A stretch of 64,000 nucleotides of DNA from an uncultured Rhodospirillales bacterium (GTDB taxonomy: Bacteria > Pseudomonadota > Alphaproteobacteria > CACIAM-22H2): the NCBI GenBank assembly GCA_937926175.1, contig CALANV010000058.1, positions 1-64,000 on the forward strand. The letters run 5' to 3'. A program made the translations under genes and the position numbers. Positions 50,408 through 59,147 of the stretch are shown in pieces (position 1 is the first letter of the stretch; every line of letters starts with the position of its first letter). The notes below the pieces were generated by a model, which did not search any database, had not been told where the DNA came from, and was given only the letters and a program-made list of their open reading frames with translations.

Positions 50408-50479
50408 AAGCCCTTGCATCCGTTCGGCCGGGCTGCGTGCTAGACTTGCCGGGCCCTATCTGTTTGAAGCGAGTACGTC

Positions 50480-51898
50480 GTGGCCCCTGTCCGTTTCCTG
50501 CTCAACGGGACGCCGCGGACCGAGGATCGGGTTCCGCCGACGACCACCGTTCTCGATTATCTGCGCACCGTCGCCCGTCTGACCGGCGTGAAGGAGGGGT
50601 GCGCGGAAGGCGACTGCGGCGCCTGCACGATCGTGCTCGGCCGGGCCGAGGGCGGCCGCATGCACTACCGCGCGGTGAATTCGTGCCTGATGATGCTGCC
50701 GCAGCTCGACGGCGCCGCCGTTCTCACCGTCGAGGGGCTTGCCCCGCCGGACGGCCCGCTCCATCCGGTCCAGCAGGCGATGATCGAAAGTGACGCGACC
50801 CAGTGCGGTTTCTGCACGCCCGGCTTCGTCATGTCGATCTTTGCCCTCGCGCAGGAAGACGCGCCGATGAGCGAGGACGACATTCACGAGGCGCTCGCGG
50901 GCAATCTCTGCCGGTGCACGGGCTATCGGTCGATCGTGGCGGCATGCCGGCGCGTGGCCGGCCGCACCGAGGCACCCCGCATCGATGTCGCCGCCGTTCC
51001 GGCATCGCCGCGCTGCACACGCTATGAAGTCGACGGCCAGCGTTTCCTCGCGCCCGAGTCGCTCGACGAGCTGCTGGCCTTGCGCGCCGCGCATCCCGAA
51101 GCGTTGCTGCTCGCCGGCGGCACCGATCTCGGCCTTCTGGTCAGCAAGGAACGGCGCAAGCTGCCGCTCGTGATCGCCACGGCGAACGTGCCGGCGCTGC
51201 GGCGCATCGAACACGGTCCGGATTCGCTCATCCTCGGCGCCGCCGTGACCTATACCGAGGCGCTGCCGCATCTCGAAGCCGCGTTTCCCGCGTTCGCCCG
51301 GCTGGTGCGGCGGATCGGCTCGCGGCAGATCCGCAATCTCGGCACGCTCGGCGGCAATCTCGGCACCGCATCGCCGATCGGCGACACGCTTCCCTGCCTG
51401 GTGGCGCTGGGGGCGGAGGTCCTGCTGCGGTCGCAGATCGGCGCACGGACCGTGCCGATCGAGGACTTCCTGCTGGGCTATCGCAAGACGGCGCTGCAGC
51501 CGACCGAGATCATCGAGGCGATTCGCATCCCGCGGCTCGCACCCGGCCAGCGGCTGTTCGCCTACAAGCTGTCGAAGCGTTTCGATCAGGACATCTCCTC
51601 GGTCGCCGCGGCATACCGGCTGACGGTCGAGGACGGCATCGTTCGCGAGTTGCGCGCCGCCTATGGCGGCATGGCGGACCGGGTGAAGCGGGCCCGCGCG
51701 GTCGAGGCGGCGCTCGTCGGCCGGCCCTGGACCGCGGCGACGCTGGCCGAGATCGATCGGGCGGTGGCCGAGGACTTCACGCCCCTCAGCGATCATCGTG
51801 CCGGTGCCGCGTACCGGCTGCGTGCGGCCGCAAATCTTCTGCGCCGCCTGCAGCTCGAAAGCACCGGTGCGGCGCTGTCGCGCTTGGAGGCCCTATGA
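50480..51898 (+). CDS. xdhA: Xanthine dehydrogenase small subunit (Fe-S/FAD)
   Basis: 472 residues from GTG 50480. Plant-type 2Fe-2S domain with Cys41, Cys46, Cys49 (GCAEGDCGACTIVLG) and a fourth near 68, then the second cluster domain QCGFCTPGFVM and NLCRCTGYRSI. The FAD domain starts near 180 (LLLAGGTDLGLLVSKERRK, GSRQIRNLGTLGGNLGTASP, GDTLPCLVALGAEV). Electrons from the molybdenum site in XdhB pass through it to NAD. The stop overlaps the xdhB start. Confidence 0.95.
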   Translation: MAPVRFLLNGTPRTEDRVPPTTTVLDYLRTVARLTGVKEGCAEGDCGACTIVLGRAEGGRMHYRAVNSCLMMLPQLDGAAVLTVEGLAPPDGPLHPVQQAMIESDATQCGFCTPGFVMSIFALAQEDAPMSEDDIHEALAGNLCRCTGYRSIVAACRRVAGRTEAPRIDVAAVPASPRCTRYEVDGQRFLAPESLDELLALRAAHPEALLLAGGTDLGLLVSKERRKLPLVIATANVPALRRIEHGPDSLILGAAVTYTEALPHLEAAFPAFARLVRRIGSRQIRNLGTLGGNLGTASPIGDTLPCLVALGAEVLLRSQIGARTVPIEDFLLGYRKTALQPTEIIEAIRIPRLAPGQRLFAYKLSKRFDQDISSVAAAYRLTVEDGIVRELRAAYGGMADRVKRARAVEAALVGRPWTAATLAEIDRAVAEDFTPLSDHRAGAAYRLRAAANLLRRLQLESTGAALSRLEAL

Positions 51899-54225
51899 AC
51901 GCGCCGGTCGCCCGCCGCATCGAGGGTGGCGTCCACCAGTCGGTGCACCACGACAGCGCCGTCGGCCACGTCACCGGACGCGCACTCTATATCGACGACA
52001 TCCCCGTGCCCGCCGGCACGCTGGAGGCGGCGCTGGTGCTGAGCCCGCACGCTCATGCCCGGATCGCCCGCATCGATACCGCGGCGGCGCTCGCCGCGCC
52101 CGGCGTGGTCGCGGTCGTTACCGCCGCCGACATTCCGGGCAAGAACGACATCGGGCCGATCCTGGGCGGCGAGCCGGCGCTCGCGGCCGGGGTCGTCGAA
52201 TATGTCGGCCAGCCCGTGGCGGCCGTCGCGGCCCGCACCCTCGACGAGGCACGCGAAGCGGCCAAGCTGGTCGCGATCGAGTATGAGGTTCTTCCGCCCG
52301 TGCTGACGATCGAAGAGGCGATGGCGCGCGAACAGTACGTCTCGCCGCCGCAGACCATCGCGCGCGGCGACGTTGCCGCCGGCATGGCGGCGGCGACGCA
52401 TCGCCTGACGGGCGAAGTCCGCTGCGGCGGCCAGGACCATTTCTATCTCGAGGGGCAGATCGCCCTCGCGATGCCGGGCGAGGAGCGGGACATGGTGATC
52501 CTGAGCTCCACGCAGCATCCGACCGAGGTGCAGCGCGGCGTCGCGCATCTGCTGGGTCTGCCGTTCAACGCCGTCACCTGCGAGGTCCGGCGGATGGGTG
52601 GCGCCTTCGGCGGCAAGGAGAGCCAGGCGACGATTATCGCCGGCATCGCCGCCTTGCTCGCCTGGCGGACCAAACGTCCGGTCAAACTTCGCCTGCCGCG
52701 CGACGACGACATGCGCGCGACGGGCAAGCGCCATCCGTTCCTGATCCGCTGGGACGTCGGGTTCGACGCCGAAGGGCGCATCCTGGCGCTCGATATGACG
52801 CTGGCGGCGAACGGCGGCAACGTCGCGGACCATACGCCGGCGGTCGTGACGCGCGCGCTATGCCATGCGGACAACTGCTACTGGCTGCCCAATGTCCGCC
52901 TGCACGGCCTGCCCTGCAAGACGAACACCGTCTCGAACACGGCCTTTCGCGGGTATGGCGGACCGCAGGGCATGCTGGCGATCGAGACCGTGATCGACGC
53001 GATCGCGCGCCATCTCGGCCTTCCGCTCGAGACTGTGCGGCGGCGGAACTTCTACGGCATCGGGCGAAACGACGTCACGCCCTACGGCATGACGGTGGAG
53101 GACAATATCATCGCCCGCGTGGTCGACGAGCTCGAGCGCAGCGCGGATCTCGCCCAGTGGCGCGAACAAGTCATCGCGTTCAACCGCACGAGTCCGGTGA
53201 TCAAGAAGGGCCTGGCGACGATGCCGGTCAAATTCGGCATCTCGTTCAACAATCCGCGCCTCAATCAGGCCGGCGCGCTCGTCCACGTCTACACCGACGG
53301 CAGCGTCCATCTGAACCACGGCGGCACCGAGATGGGGCAGGGGCTGTTCGTGAAGGTGGCGCAGGTCGTGGCCGAGGTCTTCCAGATCGACCACGCCAAT
53401 ATCCGCGTCTCGGCGACCAGCACGGGCAAGGTCCCGAATACGTCACCGACCGCCGCCTCGTCCGGATCGGATCTGAACGGGATGGCGGCGCTCGCCGCGG
53501 CCGAGCAGATCAAGGGACGCATGACGGAGGTCGCTGCGGCGCATTTCGGCGTTCCGCCCGGCGAAATCGTGTTCGCCGAGAACCGGGTGTTCGCCGGCAA
53601 CCAGAGTCTCTCCTTCGCGGAACTGGCGCAGCTCTGCTGGGAACAGCGCGTCTCGCTGTCGGCCACGGGCTATTACCGCACGCCCAAGATCCATTGGGAC
53701 CCGAAGACGATGACGGGGCGGCCGTTCTTCTACTTCGTCTATGCCGCCGCCGCCGCCGAGGTCGCGGTCGACACGCTGACCGGCGAGACGCGGGTGCTGC
53801 GGGTCGACATCCTCGAGGATTGCGGGAACTCGCTCAATCCCGCGATCGACCTCGGTCAGATCGAGGGCGGTTTCGTCCAGGGCATGGGCTGGCTGACCAC
53901 GGAGGAACTGTGGTGGGACGATCAGGGCCGTCTGCGCACCCACGGCCCGTCGACATACAAGATTCCCGGCAGCCGCGACGTGCCGCCCGTCTTCAACGTG
54001 CGGCTGCTCGAGAACGCGCCCAACCGCGAGAACACGATCTTCCGCTCCAAAGCCGTGGGCGAGCCGCCGCTGATGCTGGCAATATCGGTCTGGCTCGCGA
54101 TCCGCGACGCGATCGCGAGTCTTGCCGACTACCGTCTTGCGCCGAAACTCGACGCGCCGGCGACGCCGGAACGCGTGCTTGCGGCGGTCGACGATATCCG
54201 CGCGCGTGCCGCGGCCGAACGTTAG
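51895..54225 (+). CDS. xdhB: Xanthine dehydrogenase molybdopterin-binding subunit
   Basis: 776 residues. Starts ARRIEGGVHQSVHHDSAVGH, then TGRALYIDDIPVP, GQDHFYLEGQIALAMPGEER, the MoCo motif RMGGAFGGKESQ, FRGYGGPQGMLAIE, GGTEMGQGLFVKVAQV and the active-site Glu region KAVGEPPLMLAISVWLAIRD. It hydroxylates hypoxanthine/xanthine to urate. Start ATGA overlaps xdhA. Cofactor loading usually needs XdhC, which is not found in this window. Confidence 0.96.
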   Translation: MNAPVARRIEGGVHQSVHHDSAVGHVTGRALYIDDIPVPAGTLEAALVLSPHAHARIARIDTAAALAAPGVVAVVTAADIPGKNDIGPILGGEPALAAGVVEYVGQPVAAVAARTLDEAREAAKLVAIEYEVLPPVLTIEEAMAREQYVSPPQTIARGDVAAGMAAATHRLTGEVRCGGQDHFYLEGQIALAMPGEERDMVILSSTQHPTEVQRGVAHLLGLPFNAVTCEVRRMGGAFGGKESQATIIAGIAALLAWRTKRPVKLRLPRDDDMRATGKRHPFLIRWDVGFDAEGRILALDMTLAANGGNVADHTPAVVTRALCHADNCYWLPNVRLHGLPCKTNTVSNTAFRGYGGPQGMLAIETVIDAIARHLGLPLETVRRRNFYGIGRNDVTPYGMTVEDNIIARVVDELERSADLAQWREQVIAFNRTSPVIKKGLATMPVKFGISFNNPRLNQAGALVHVYTDGSVHLNHGGTEMGQGLFVKVAQVVAEVFQIDHANIRVSATSTGKVPNTSPTAASSGSDLNGMAALAAAEQIKGRMTEVAAAHFGVPPGEIVFAENRVFAGNQSLSFAELAQLCWEQRVSLSATGYYRTPKIHWDPKTMTGRPFFYFVYAAAAAEVAVDTLTGETRVLRVDILEDCGNSLNPAIDLGQIEGGFVQGMGWLTTEELWWDDQGRLRTHGPSTYKIPGSRDVPPVFNVRLLENAPNRENTIFRSKAVGEPPLMLAISVWLAIRDAIASLADYRLAPKLDAPATPERVLAAVDDIRARAAAER

Positions 54226-54235
54226 GGGGAACGCC

Positions 54236-55429
54236 ATGGACTTGGTTCTGACGGAGTGGCTCAGCATGCTCGTGCGCTGGCTGCACGTCATCGCCGGCAT
54301 CGCCTGGATCGGCAGCTCGTTCTACTTCATTCATCTCGATCTCAGCCTGCGCAAGCGCGAAGGCCTGCCGCCCGGCGTACATGGCGAGGCCTGGCAGGTG
54401 CACGGCGGCGGCTTCTATCACATGATGAAGTACCTGGTGGCGCCGGCGCGCCTGCCGGACGAGCTAACCTGGTTCAAGTGGGAAGCCTATACGACATGGC
54501 TCTCCGGCTTCGGGCTGCTTGTCTTGGTTTATTACCTGGGCGCGGAGCTCTACCTGATCGATCGCTCCGTCCTCGACCTGTCGCCCGCCGCGGCGATCGG
54601 CCTCAGTCTCGGCGGCCTGATCGTGCCGTGGCTGATCTACGAAGCCCTGTGCCGCTCGCCGCTCGGCCGGCACCAGGTCGCCCTGGCGGCGGTCGGCTAT
54701 GTGTTCCTGGTCGCGCTGACCTATGGCTTCACGCTGGTCTTCGGCGGGCGCGGCGCCTTCATCCAGATCGGCGCACTGATCGGCACGATCATGGTGGCGA
54801 ACGTCTTCGTCGTCATCATCCCGAACCAGAAGAAGGTCGTGGCGGCACTCCTCGCGGGCGAGACGCCGGCCGAATGGCTCGGCGCGCAGGCCAAGCAGCG
54901 CTCGGTGCACAACAATTATCTGACGTTGCCGGTCATCTTCCTGATGATCAGCAATCACTATCCGCTGCTGTTCGCCACGCGCTACAACTGGCTGATCGTC
55001 GCGATCGTGCTCGCGCTGGGACCCGTCATCCGCCACTTCTTCAATTCGCGCCATGCCGGCAAGGGCAGTCCGTGGTGGACCTGGGCGGTCGCGGCCGCCG
55101 GCGTCATTGCGATCGCATGGCTTTCCGGGGCGGGACCGCGTGAAGGCGCGGCGGCGGCCGTCGAACGGCCCGACTTCGCGGCCGTGGAGGAGATCGTGAC
55201 GGCCCGCTGCAGCATGTGCCATGCCGCCGAGCCCGTTTGGGCGGGCATCGCCGCAGCGCCCAAGGGCATCCGGCTCGACACGGCCGAGATGACCCGCCGC
55301 CACGCCGCGCTCATCGAGCTCAACGCCGTACGTTCGAACGCCATGCCCCCGGGCAACGTGACCGACATGACGGCCGAGGAGCGCGCCGTGCTGGCGGCGT
55401 GGCGCGCGACCGACCCGGGCAACGAGTAG
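54236..55429 (+). CDS. puuD: Membrane urate hydroxylase PuuD with C-terminal cytochrome c
   Basis: 397 residues from ATG 54236 (ribosome site TAGGGGGAACGCC). About eight to nine membrane helices of the DUF989/PuuD domain: WLHVIAGIAWIGSSFYFIHL, GGGFYHMMKYLVAP, TWFKWEAYTTWLSGFGLLVL, SVHNNYLTLPVIFLMISNHY. A cytochrome c module follows with heme motif CSMCH at 325-329 and a late AMPPGNVTDM holding a probable Met ligand. It oxidises urate to 5-hydroxyisourate and hands electrons to the respiratory chain. Last gene of the xdhAB-puuD run. Confidence 0.95.
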   Translation: MDLVLTEWLSMLVRWLHVIAGIAWIGSSFYFIHLDLSLRKREGLPPGVHGEAWQVHGGGFYHMMKYLVAPARLPDELTWFKWEAYTTWLSGFGLLVLVYYLGAELYLIDRSVLDLSPAAAIGLSLGGLIVPWLIYEALCRSPLGRHQVALAAVGYVFLVALTYGFTLVFGGRGAFIQIGALIGTIMVANVFVVIIPNQKKVVAALLAGETPAEWLGAQAKQRSVHNNYLTLPVIFLMISNHYPLLFATRYNWLIVAIVLALGPVIRHFFNSRHAGKGSPWWTWAVAAAGVIAIAWLSGAGPREGAAAAVERPDFAAVEEIVTARCSMCHAAEPVWAGIAAAPKGIRLDTAEMTRRHAALIELNAVRSNAMPPGNVTDMTAEERAVLAAWRATDPGNE

Positions 55430-55443
55430 CGGCGGCCCGCCGC

Positions 55444-56469
55444 TTACGCGGCGCGCGCCGGCCGGCGTTCCAGGCTGAACGCTTCCGCGATCAGCTCGTA
55501 GGAACGCTTGCGGGCGGCGAAGTCGTAACAGATCGAGACGATGACGAACTCGTCGACGCCATAGCGCGCGCCGAGCTCGAGCAGGCGCGCCTTCACCTGT
55601 TCGGGCGTGCCGACGATCTGGCGCCGGCGGTTGTAGGCGATGCGCGCGCGCTCCGCATCGCTGTAGGGATAGGCGAGCGCCTCCTCGACCGAGGGAACCG
55701 GGCTGATGATGCCCTGGTCGAGCCGCAGCCGCCAAAGATCGCGGCTGGCGGCGAGACGTTCCGCCTCGGCCTCGGTGTCGGCGCACAGCACGAAAACGCC
55801 GATGCTGCCGCGCGGCTTCGGATACGCGGCCGAGGGGCGATACGAGTCGCGATAGGCCTGCATGATCTCGGGCCCCATGCGCTCGGTGATGAAATGCGCG
55901 AACGAGAACGGCAGGCCGAAATGCGCGGCATATGCAGCGCTCTGGTCGCTCGAGCCCAGGACCCAGAATTCCGGCACCGTCGGTCCGACCGGCATCGCAC
56001 GGACGCCGGCGAAGGGGTGATCGGGCGGCACCGCGTCGTTGAGATAGGCAAGGAGATCGGCGATCTGCGCGGGAAAGTACTCGATCGGCAACGCGCCAGG
56101 CCCGTGCCGGAGCGCCTGCGCCGTGCGCGGATCGCTGCCCGGCGCGCGGCCGATGCCGAGGTCGATCCGGCCGGGATAGAGCGTCTCCAGCATGCGGAAG
56201 GTCTCGGCGACCTTCAGCGCGCTGTAATGACTGAGCATGACGCCGCCGCTGCCGACGCGGATCGCGGTGGTCGCCGCCGCGATCCGCGCGATCAGGATCT
56301 CGGGCGCCGTTCCGGCAAGTCCTTCGGCGTTGTGATGTTCGGCAAGCCAGTAACGGTGATAGCCGAGCTGCTCGCAATACTGGGCCAGCTCGATGGTTTC
56401 GGCGATCGCCTGCGCCGGCGTTCCGCCGGCGCGGATCGGTGACTGGTCGAGGACGCCAAGAATCGGCAT
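55444..56469 (-). CDS. LLM-class flavin-dependent oxidoreductase
   Basis: 341 residues taking the Met before PILGVLDQSPIRAGG; the frame also extends to an ATG at 56526. Luciferase-like barrel with YHRYWLAEHHNAEGLAGTAP, VGSGGVMLSHYSALKVAETF, LYPGRIDLGIGRAPGSDPRT and SVEEALAYPYS. Close to the YhbW group of single-component FMN monooxygenase-like proteins. Substrate unknown. Convergent with puuD and next to a decayed lyase gene. Confidence 0.92.
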   Translation of the reverse strand: MPILGVLDQSPIRAGGTPAQAIAETIELAQYCEQLGYHRYWLAEHHNAEGLAGTAPEILIARIAAATTAIRVGSGGVMLSHYSALKVAETFRMLETLYPGRIDLGIGRAPGSDPRTAQALRHGPGALPIEYFPAQIADLLAYLNDAVPPDHPFAGVRAMPVGPTVPEFWVLGSSDQSAAYAAHFGLPFSFAHFITERMGPEIMQAYRDSYRPSAAYPKPRGSIGVFVLCADTEAEAERLAASRDLWRLRLDQGIISPVPSVEEALAYPYSDAERARIAYNRRRQIVGTPEQVKARLLELGARYGVDEFVIVSICYDFAARKRSYELIAEAFSLERRPARAA

Positions 56470-56489
56470 TTCGTACACGGGACCGTCGA

Positions 56490-56681
56490 TCAGCGCCCGA
56501 GCCCGGCGCGGCCGAGCGTCGGGCACGCGGCAATCAGATGCCGCCGGTCGAGCCGCATGTTCCCGAGCCCAATCCGCCGGACAGCGGTTTGACCTCCATG
56601 AAGATGCGCAAGCCCGCCGGCATCGACGGTCCTGATCGCCTTGCGCCCGCTCCCGGCGGGGATGAAGAGCAGCGATCTCAT
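56490..56681 (-). pseudogene. Remnant of a HpcH/HpaI (CitE-like) CoA-ester lyase gene
   Basis: The ATG at 56681 overlaps the MaoC stop (ATGA). The first 24 codons read MRSLLFIPAGSGRKAIRTVD then AGGL, the typical N-terminus of CitE/HpcH-type lyases. The barrel that should follow is missing: the frame becomes non-protein and ends at 56490, and a +1 frame ends in MEVKPLSGGLGSGTCGSTGG. MaoC hydratases and CoA-ester lyases commonly share operons, so a deletion of the lyase is likely. Confidence 0.55.
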
Positions 56682-57130
56682 GCGGGGCGCCGCTTCATCA
56701 GGGCGCTGCGCCGGCAGATCGCCACCTGCTCGCCGCGCTGGTTGAGCGCGATGTGCTCGAACTCGACGATGCCGGCGTCAGGGCGCGACTTGCTCTCGCG
56801 CTTGGCCACGACCCGCGTCACCGTCCTGATGGTGTCGCCGTGAAAGACCGGCCTGGGGAACCGCACATCCGTCATGCCCAGATTGGCGATGGTCGTGCCC
56901 AGCGTGGTGTCGCCGACCGACTGGCCGATCATCAGCCCCAGCGTGAACAGGCTGTTGACGATGCGCTGACCGAACTCGGACTTCTCCGCGAACTCCGCGT
57001 CGATGTGCAGCGGCTGCGGATTCTGCGTCAGCAGCGAAAACCACATGTTGTCGGTTTCGGTCACGGTCCGCGTCAGCGCGTGTTCGATCGTCTGGCCGAC
57101 CTCGAACTCCTCGTAAAAAAGTCCTGGCAC
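56678..57130 (-). CDS. MaoC-family (R)-specific enoyl-CoA hydratase-like protein
   Basis: 150 residues from GTG 57130 (ribosome site GGAAGGCGG). Hot-dog fold: GLFYEEFEVGQTIEHALTRT, TVTETDNMWFSLLTQNPQPL with the hydratase-2 Asp/His pair (LHIDAEFAEKSEFGQRIVN), and GDTTLGTTIANLGMTDVRFP. It hydrates or dehydrates a CoA-thioester, most like mesaconyl/methylmalyl-type MaoC. The expected partner lyase directly downstream is truncated. Confidence 0.9.
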   Translation of the reverse strand: MPGLFYEEFEVGQTIEHALTRTVTETDNMWFSLLTQNPQPLHIDAEFAEKSEFGQRIVNSLFTLGLMIGQSVGDTTLGTTIANLGMTDVRFPRPVFHGDTIRTVTRVVAKRESKSRPDAGIVEFEHIALNQRGEQVAICRRSALMKRRPA

Positions 57131-57208
57131 GCCCGCCTTCCCCCAGCAACTTTGGCGCGGCAAATCTGGGGGCTCGGGCGAAGCGAGTCAATGTCGCCGA
57201 AAACGAAA

Positions 57209-57234
57209 GGGCCCGCGCGGATCCGCGCGGGCCC
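57209..57234 (-). terminator. Strong palindromic terminator
   Basis: A 26-base perfect palindrome, GGGCCCGCGCGG then AT-centred to CCGCGCGGGCCC, followed on the minus strand by TTTCGTTTT. It lies 23 bases beyond the stop of the DUF2383 gene. It also falls upstream of the MaoC start, isolating that gene. Confidence 0.8.
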
Positions 57235-57256
57235 GGGCTGATCGTGGCAGCGACCG

Positions 57257-58033
57257 TCAGGCGGGCTTGGCGTAGTCGCGTTCGATCTGCGGATCCTCTT
57301 CCTTGGCCTGCTGCTTGCCGGTCTTCTCGGCGCGCTCGAGCGCCTCGCGCTCGGTACCCTCGCGCGCCTTCATCGCTTCGTCGGCCTTCTTCTCGACCTG
57401 CCCGGATTCGACGAACTGGCGCGTGGCCTCGTTGTATTCCTTGGCGGCGGTCTTGTTGCCTTCGCCTTCGTTACGCTGCTTGGTCATGAGTGCTGGTTCC
57501 TCTGTTCGGGTCTGGCTGTGGGTCGCGCGTCGTCGACGCGGGCGCCGTACGGTTTCACCGGCGCCGACCGCCGCCCCGGCGTGCCCGGTTCCGTCGAACT
57601 CGAGTGCCGCGACCTGCCGGTAGGCCCGCCGGACCTGCTCGAACTGCTGCTCGACGACCGTCCGCACCGCATGCGGCAGCACACGGTCGCTCGCGAGCAG
57701 CGATTCGAATTTCTCCTTCACGCGCTCCTCGCTGCGCTGGATCTCCTCGATCATGGCGCGCCGATCATTCGGCGAGAGCGCCAGCTTCACCTCGGTGTAG
57801 AGACGATGCGCCGATCCGACGACGGTGCCGCGATCTTCCGGTACGCCGCCAAGACCGCGCACTTCTTCCTGCAGGCGCGCGGCGATCGCGTCATGTTCGG
57901 CGGCGAGCGCCGCGAGCAGGGATTTCACGCGCTGATCTCTTGCGGCTTCGGCGCCCTTGGAAAGCGCTTCGGCGCCATCCAGGACAATGGCGATCATTGC
58001 GTTGAGGGTATCAACGCCAGTCGGAAGGTTCAT
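57257..58033 (-). CDS. DUF2383/PA2169-like four-helix protein fused in frame to a hydrophilic tail
   Basis: 258 residues from ATG 58033 (58078 is also open). N-terminal helices TLNAMIAIVLDGAEALSKGA, EAARDQRVKSLLAALAAEHD, RRAMIEEIQRSEERVKEKFE and LPHAVRTVVEQQFEQVRRAY match the PA2169/DUF2383 ferritin-like stress family. After an Arg-rich linker the frame continues into MTKQRNEGEGNKTAAKEYNE and a Glu/Lys-rich stretch (ERAEKTGKQQAKEEDPQIER), which looks like an independent small stress protein and has its own AGAGGAACC ribosome site before its Met. Either a true fusion or two coupled products from one frame. Confidence 0.75.
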   Translation of the reverse strand: MNLPTGVDTLNAMIAIVLDGAEALSKGAEAARDQRVKSLLAALAAEHDAIAARLQEEVRGLGGVPEDRGTVVGSAHRLYTEVKLALSPNDRRAMIEEIQRSEERVKEKFESLLASDRVLPHAVRTVVEQQFEQVRRAYRQVAALEFDGTGHAGAAVGAGETVRRPRRRRATHSQTRTEEPALMTKQRNEGEGNKTAAKEYNEATRQFVESGQVEKKADEAMKAREGTEREALERAEKTGKQQAKEEDPQIERDYAKPA

Positions 58034-58263
58034 GCGACTCTGCCATCGGATCTCGTCTGCTATCGGATCTCGGTACATCAGTAAACGGCGCCGATGTCAG
58101 AACAGTTCCGTCGCCCGGATGCTTGAGCGTCCGGCGGGCGCGGAACAACGGCCACGGTCGCGCGTATATTCGGGGACGGATCCGCGTAAAGCACCGCCTT
58201 GACCGCCGCGTTGCCGCGAACGGGTCGAATTGCGCGCCGGCAGAGCCGATGAGGAGGCCGCAG

Positions 58264-58611
58264 ATGAAAGCTGGTCTGACGAGGGACGATATCGATACGC
58301 TCCGCTCCGAGCTGAGAACGCTGCGCGACGATCTCAAGGACATCGGCAACGAGGTCGGCCATCTGGCCACGCGCGTCGCACGGACATGGACCCGTCCCGC
58401 GCCGCGCGGCTGGATGCACCGGATCGCGCACGCGGGTCCGTTCCGGCGCGATACGGGCGAGCCGTGGTCGGATCTGCGCGCCCGCGGCGCGCATTCGGTC
58501 GACGCCGTACGGACGGCCGTTCAGGATTATCCCCTCGCCGTGGTTCTCGGCGCCTTCGCGCTGGGCTGGATGATCGCAGCCGCGATGAGATCGCGCCCGA
58601 CCCGCGAATGA
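58264..58611 (+). CDS. YqjD/ElaB-like (DUF883-type) membrane-anchored protein
   Basis: 115 residues from ATG 58264 (GAGGAGG upstream). A helical, charged N-terminus (DIDTLRSELRTLRDDLKDIG) and a single C-terminal membrane helix (YPLAVVLGAFALGWMIAAAM) ending SRPTRE. The layout is that of ribosome-binding, inner-membrane YqjD/ElaB proteins of stationary phase, although identity cannot be measured here. Coupled by ATGA to the next gene. Confidence 0.72.
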   Translation: MKAGLTRDDIDTLRSELRTLRDDLKDIGNEVGHLATRVARTWTRPAPRGWMHRIAHAGPFRRDTGEPWSDLRARGAHSVDAVRTAVQDYPLAVVLGAFALGWMIAAAMRSRPTRE

Positions 58612-59042
58612 CCCCGTTTGCCGTTCTCTCGGGCCTCGGGGTGCTGCAGCAGTTCCGTGCCACCCTCAATGGATGGGTGCGCCGCCTGACGACGGCAGGC
58701 GCCTATGGCGGCGTCGCGTTCACGCTCGTGATCGCCGCTATCGTGTTCCTCGGCGCGGCACTGTTCCTGTGGCTCGCCGAGAACATGTCGCCGCCGCTCG
58801 CGGCGCTTATCGTCGCGTTCGTGCTGCTGGTCTTGGCAGCTCTCGCCGTCGCGCTTGCCCGGCATGCGGTCAATCACGGCCGGCACGACCAACGTTCGCC
58901 GGTGCCGATGGCCGGACTCGACACGGATCTCGCCAAAGTCCTCGGGGGGGCCAACATGGGTCTCGCCTACGCGGTCATCGCCGGTCTTATCGGCGGTCTC
59001 CTCGCCACGCAAATGCGCTCGCGCAAGTCCAAGTCCGACTGA
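58608..59042 (+). CDS. YqjE-like (DUF1469-type) membrane protein
   Basis: 144 residues. Two central membrane helices (GVAFTLVIAAIVFLGAALFL and LAALIVAFVLLVLAALAVAL), and a third C-terminal one (MGLAYAVIAGLIGGLLATQM). Such proteins usually follow a YqjD/ElaB-type gene, as here with a 4-base overlap. Role unknown, associated with the envelope. Confidence 0.7.
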   Translation: MTPFAVLSGLGVLQQFRATLNGWVRRLTTAGAYGGVAFTLVIAAIVFLGAALFLWLAENMSPPLAALIVAFVLLVLAALAVALARHAVNHGRHDQRSPVPMAGLDTDLAKVLGGANMGLAYAVIAGLIGGLLATQMRSRKSKSD

Positions 59043-59147
59043 AACGGCGGCGGTTCGCCTACGGAGCTGACCAAGGCAGCGCCCGCGGCGCCATTTGCGG
59101 CGCCGGCCCATCGTCTCTACGATGGGGGCGTATCTGGGCCGACGTCC

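Noticed and set aside
55428..55444. Short GC palindrome between convergent puuD and the luciferase-like gene
   Set aside because: Stem is short with essentially no loop or T-tract, so I did not call a terminator.
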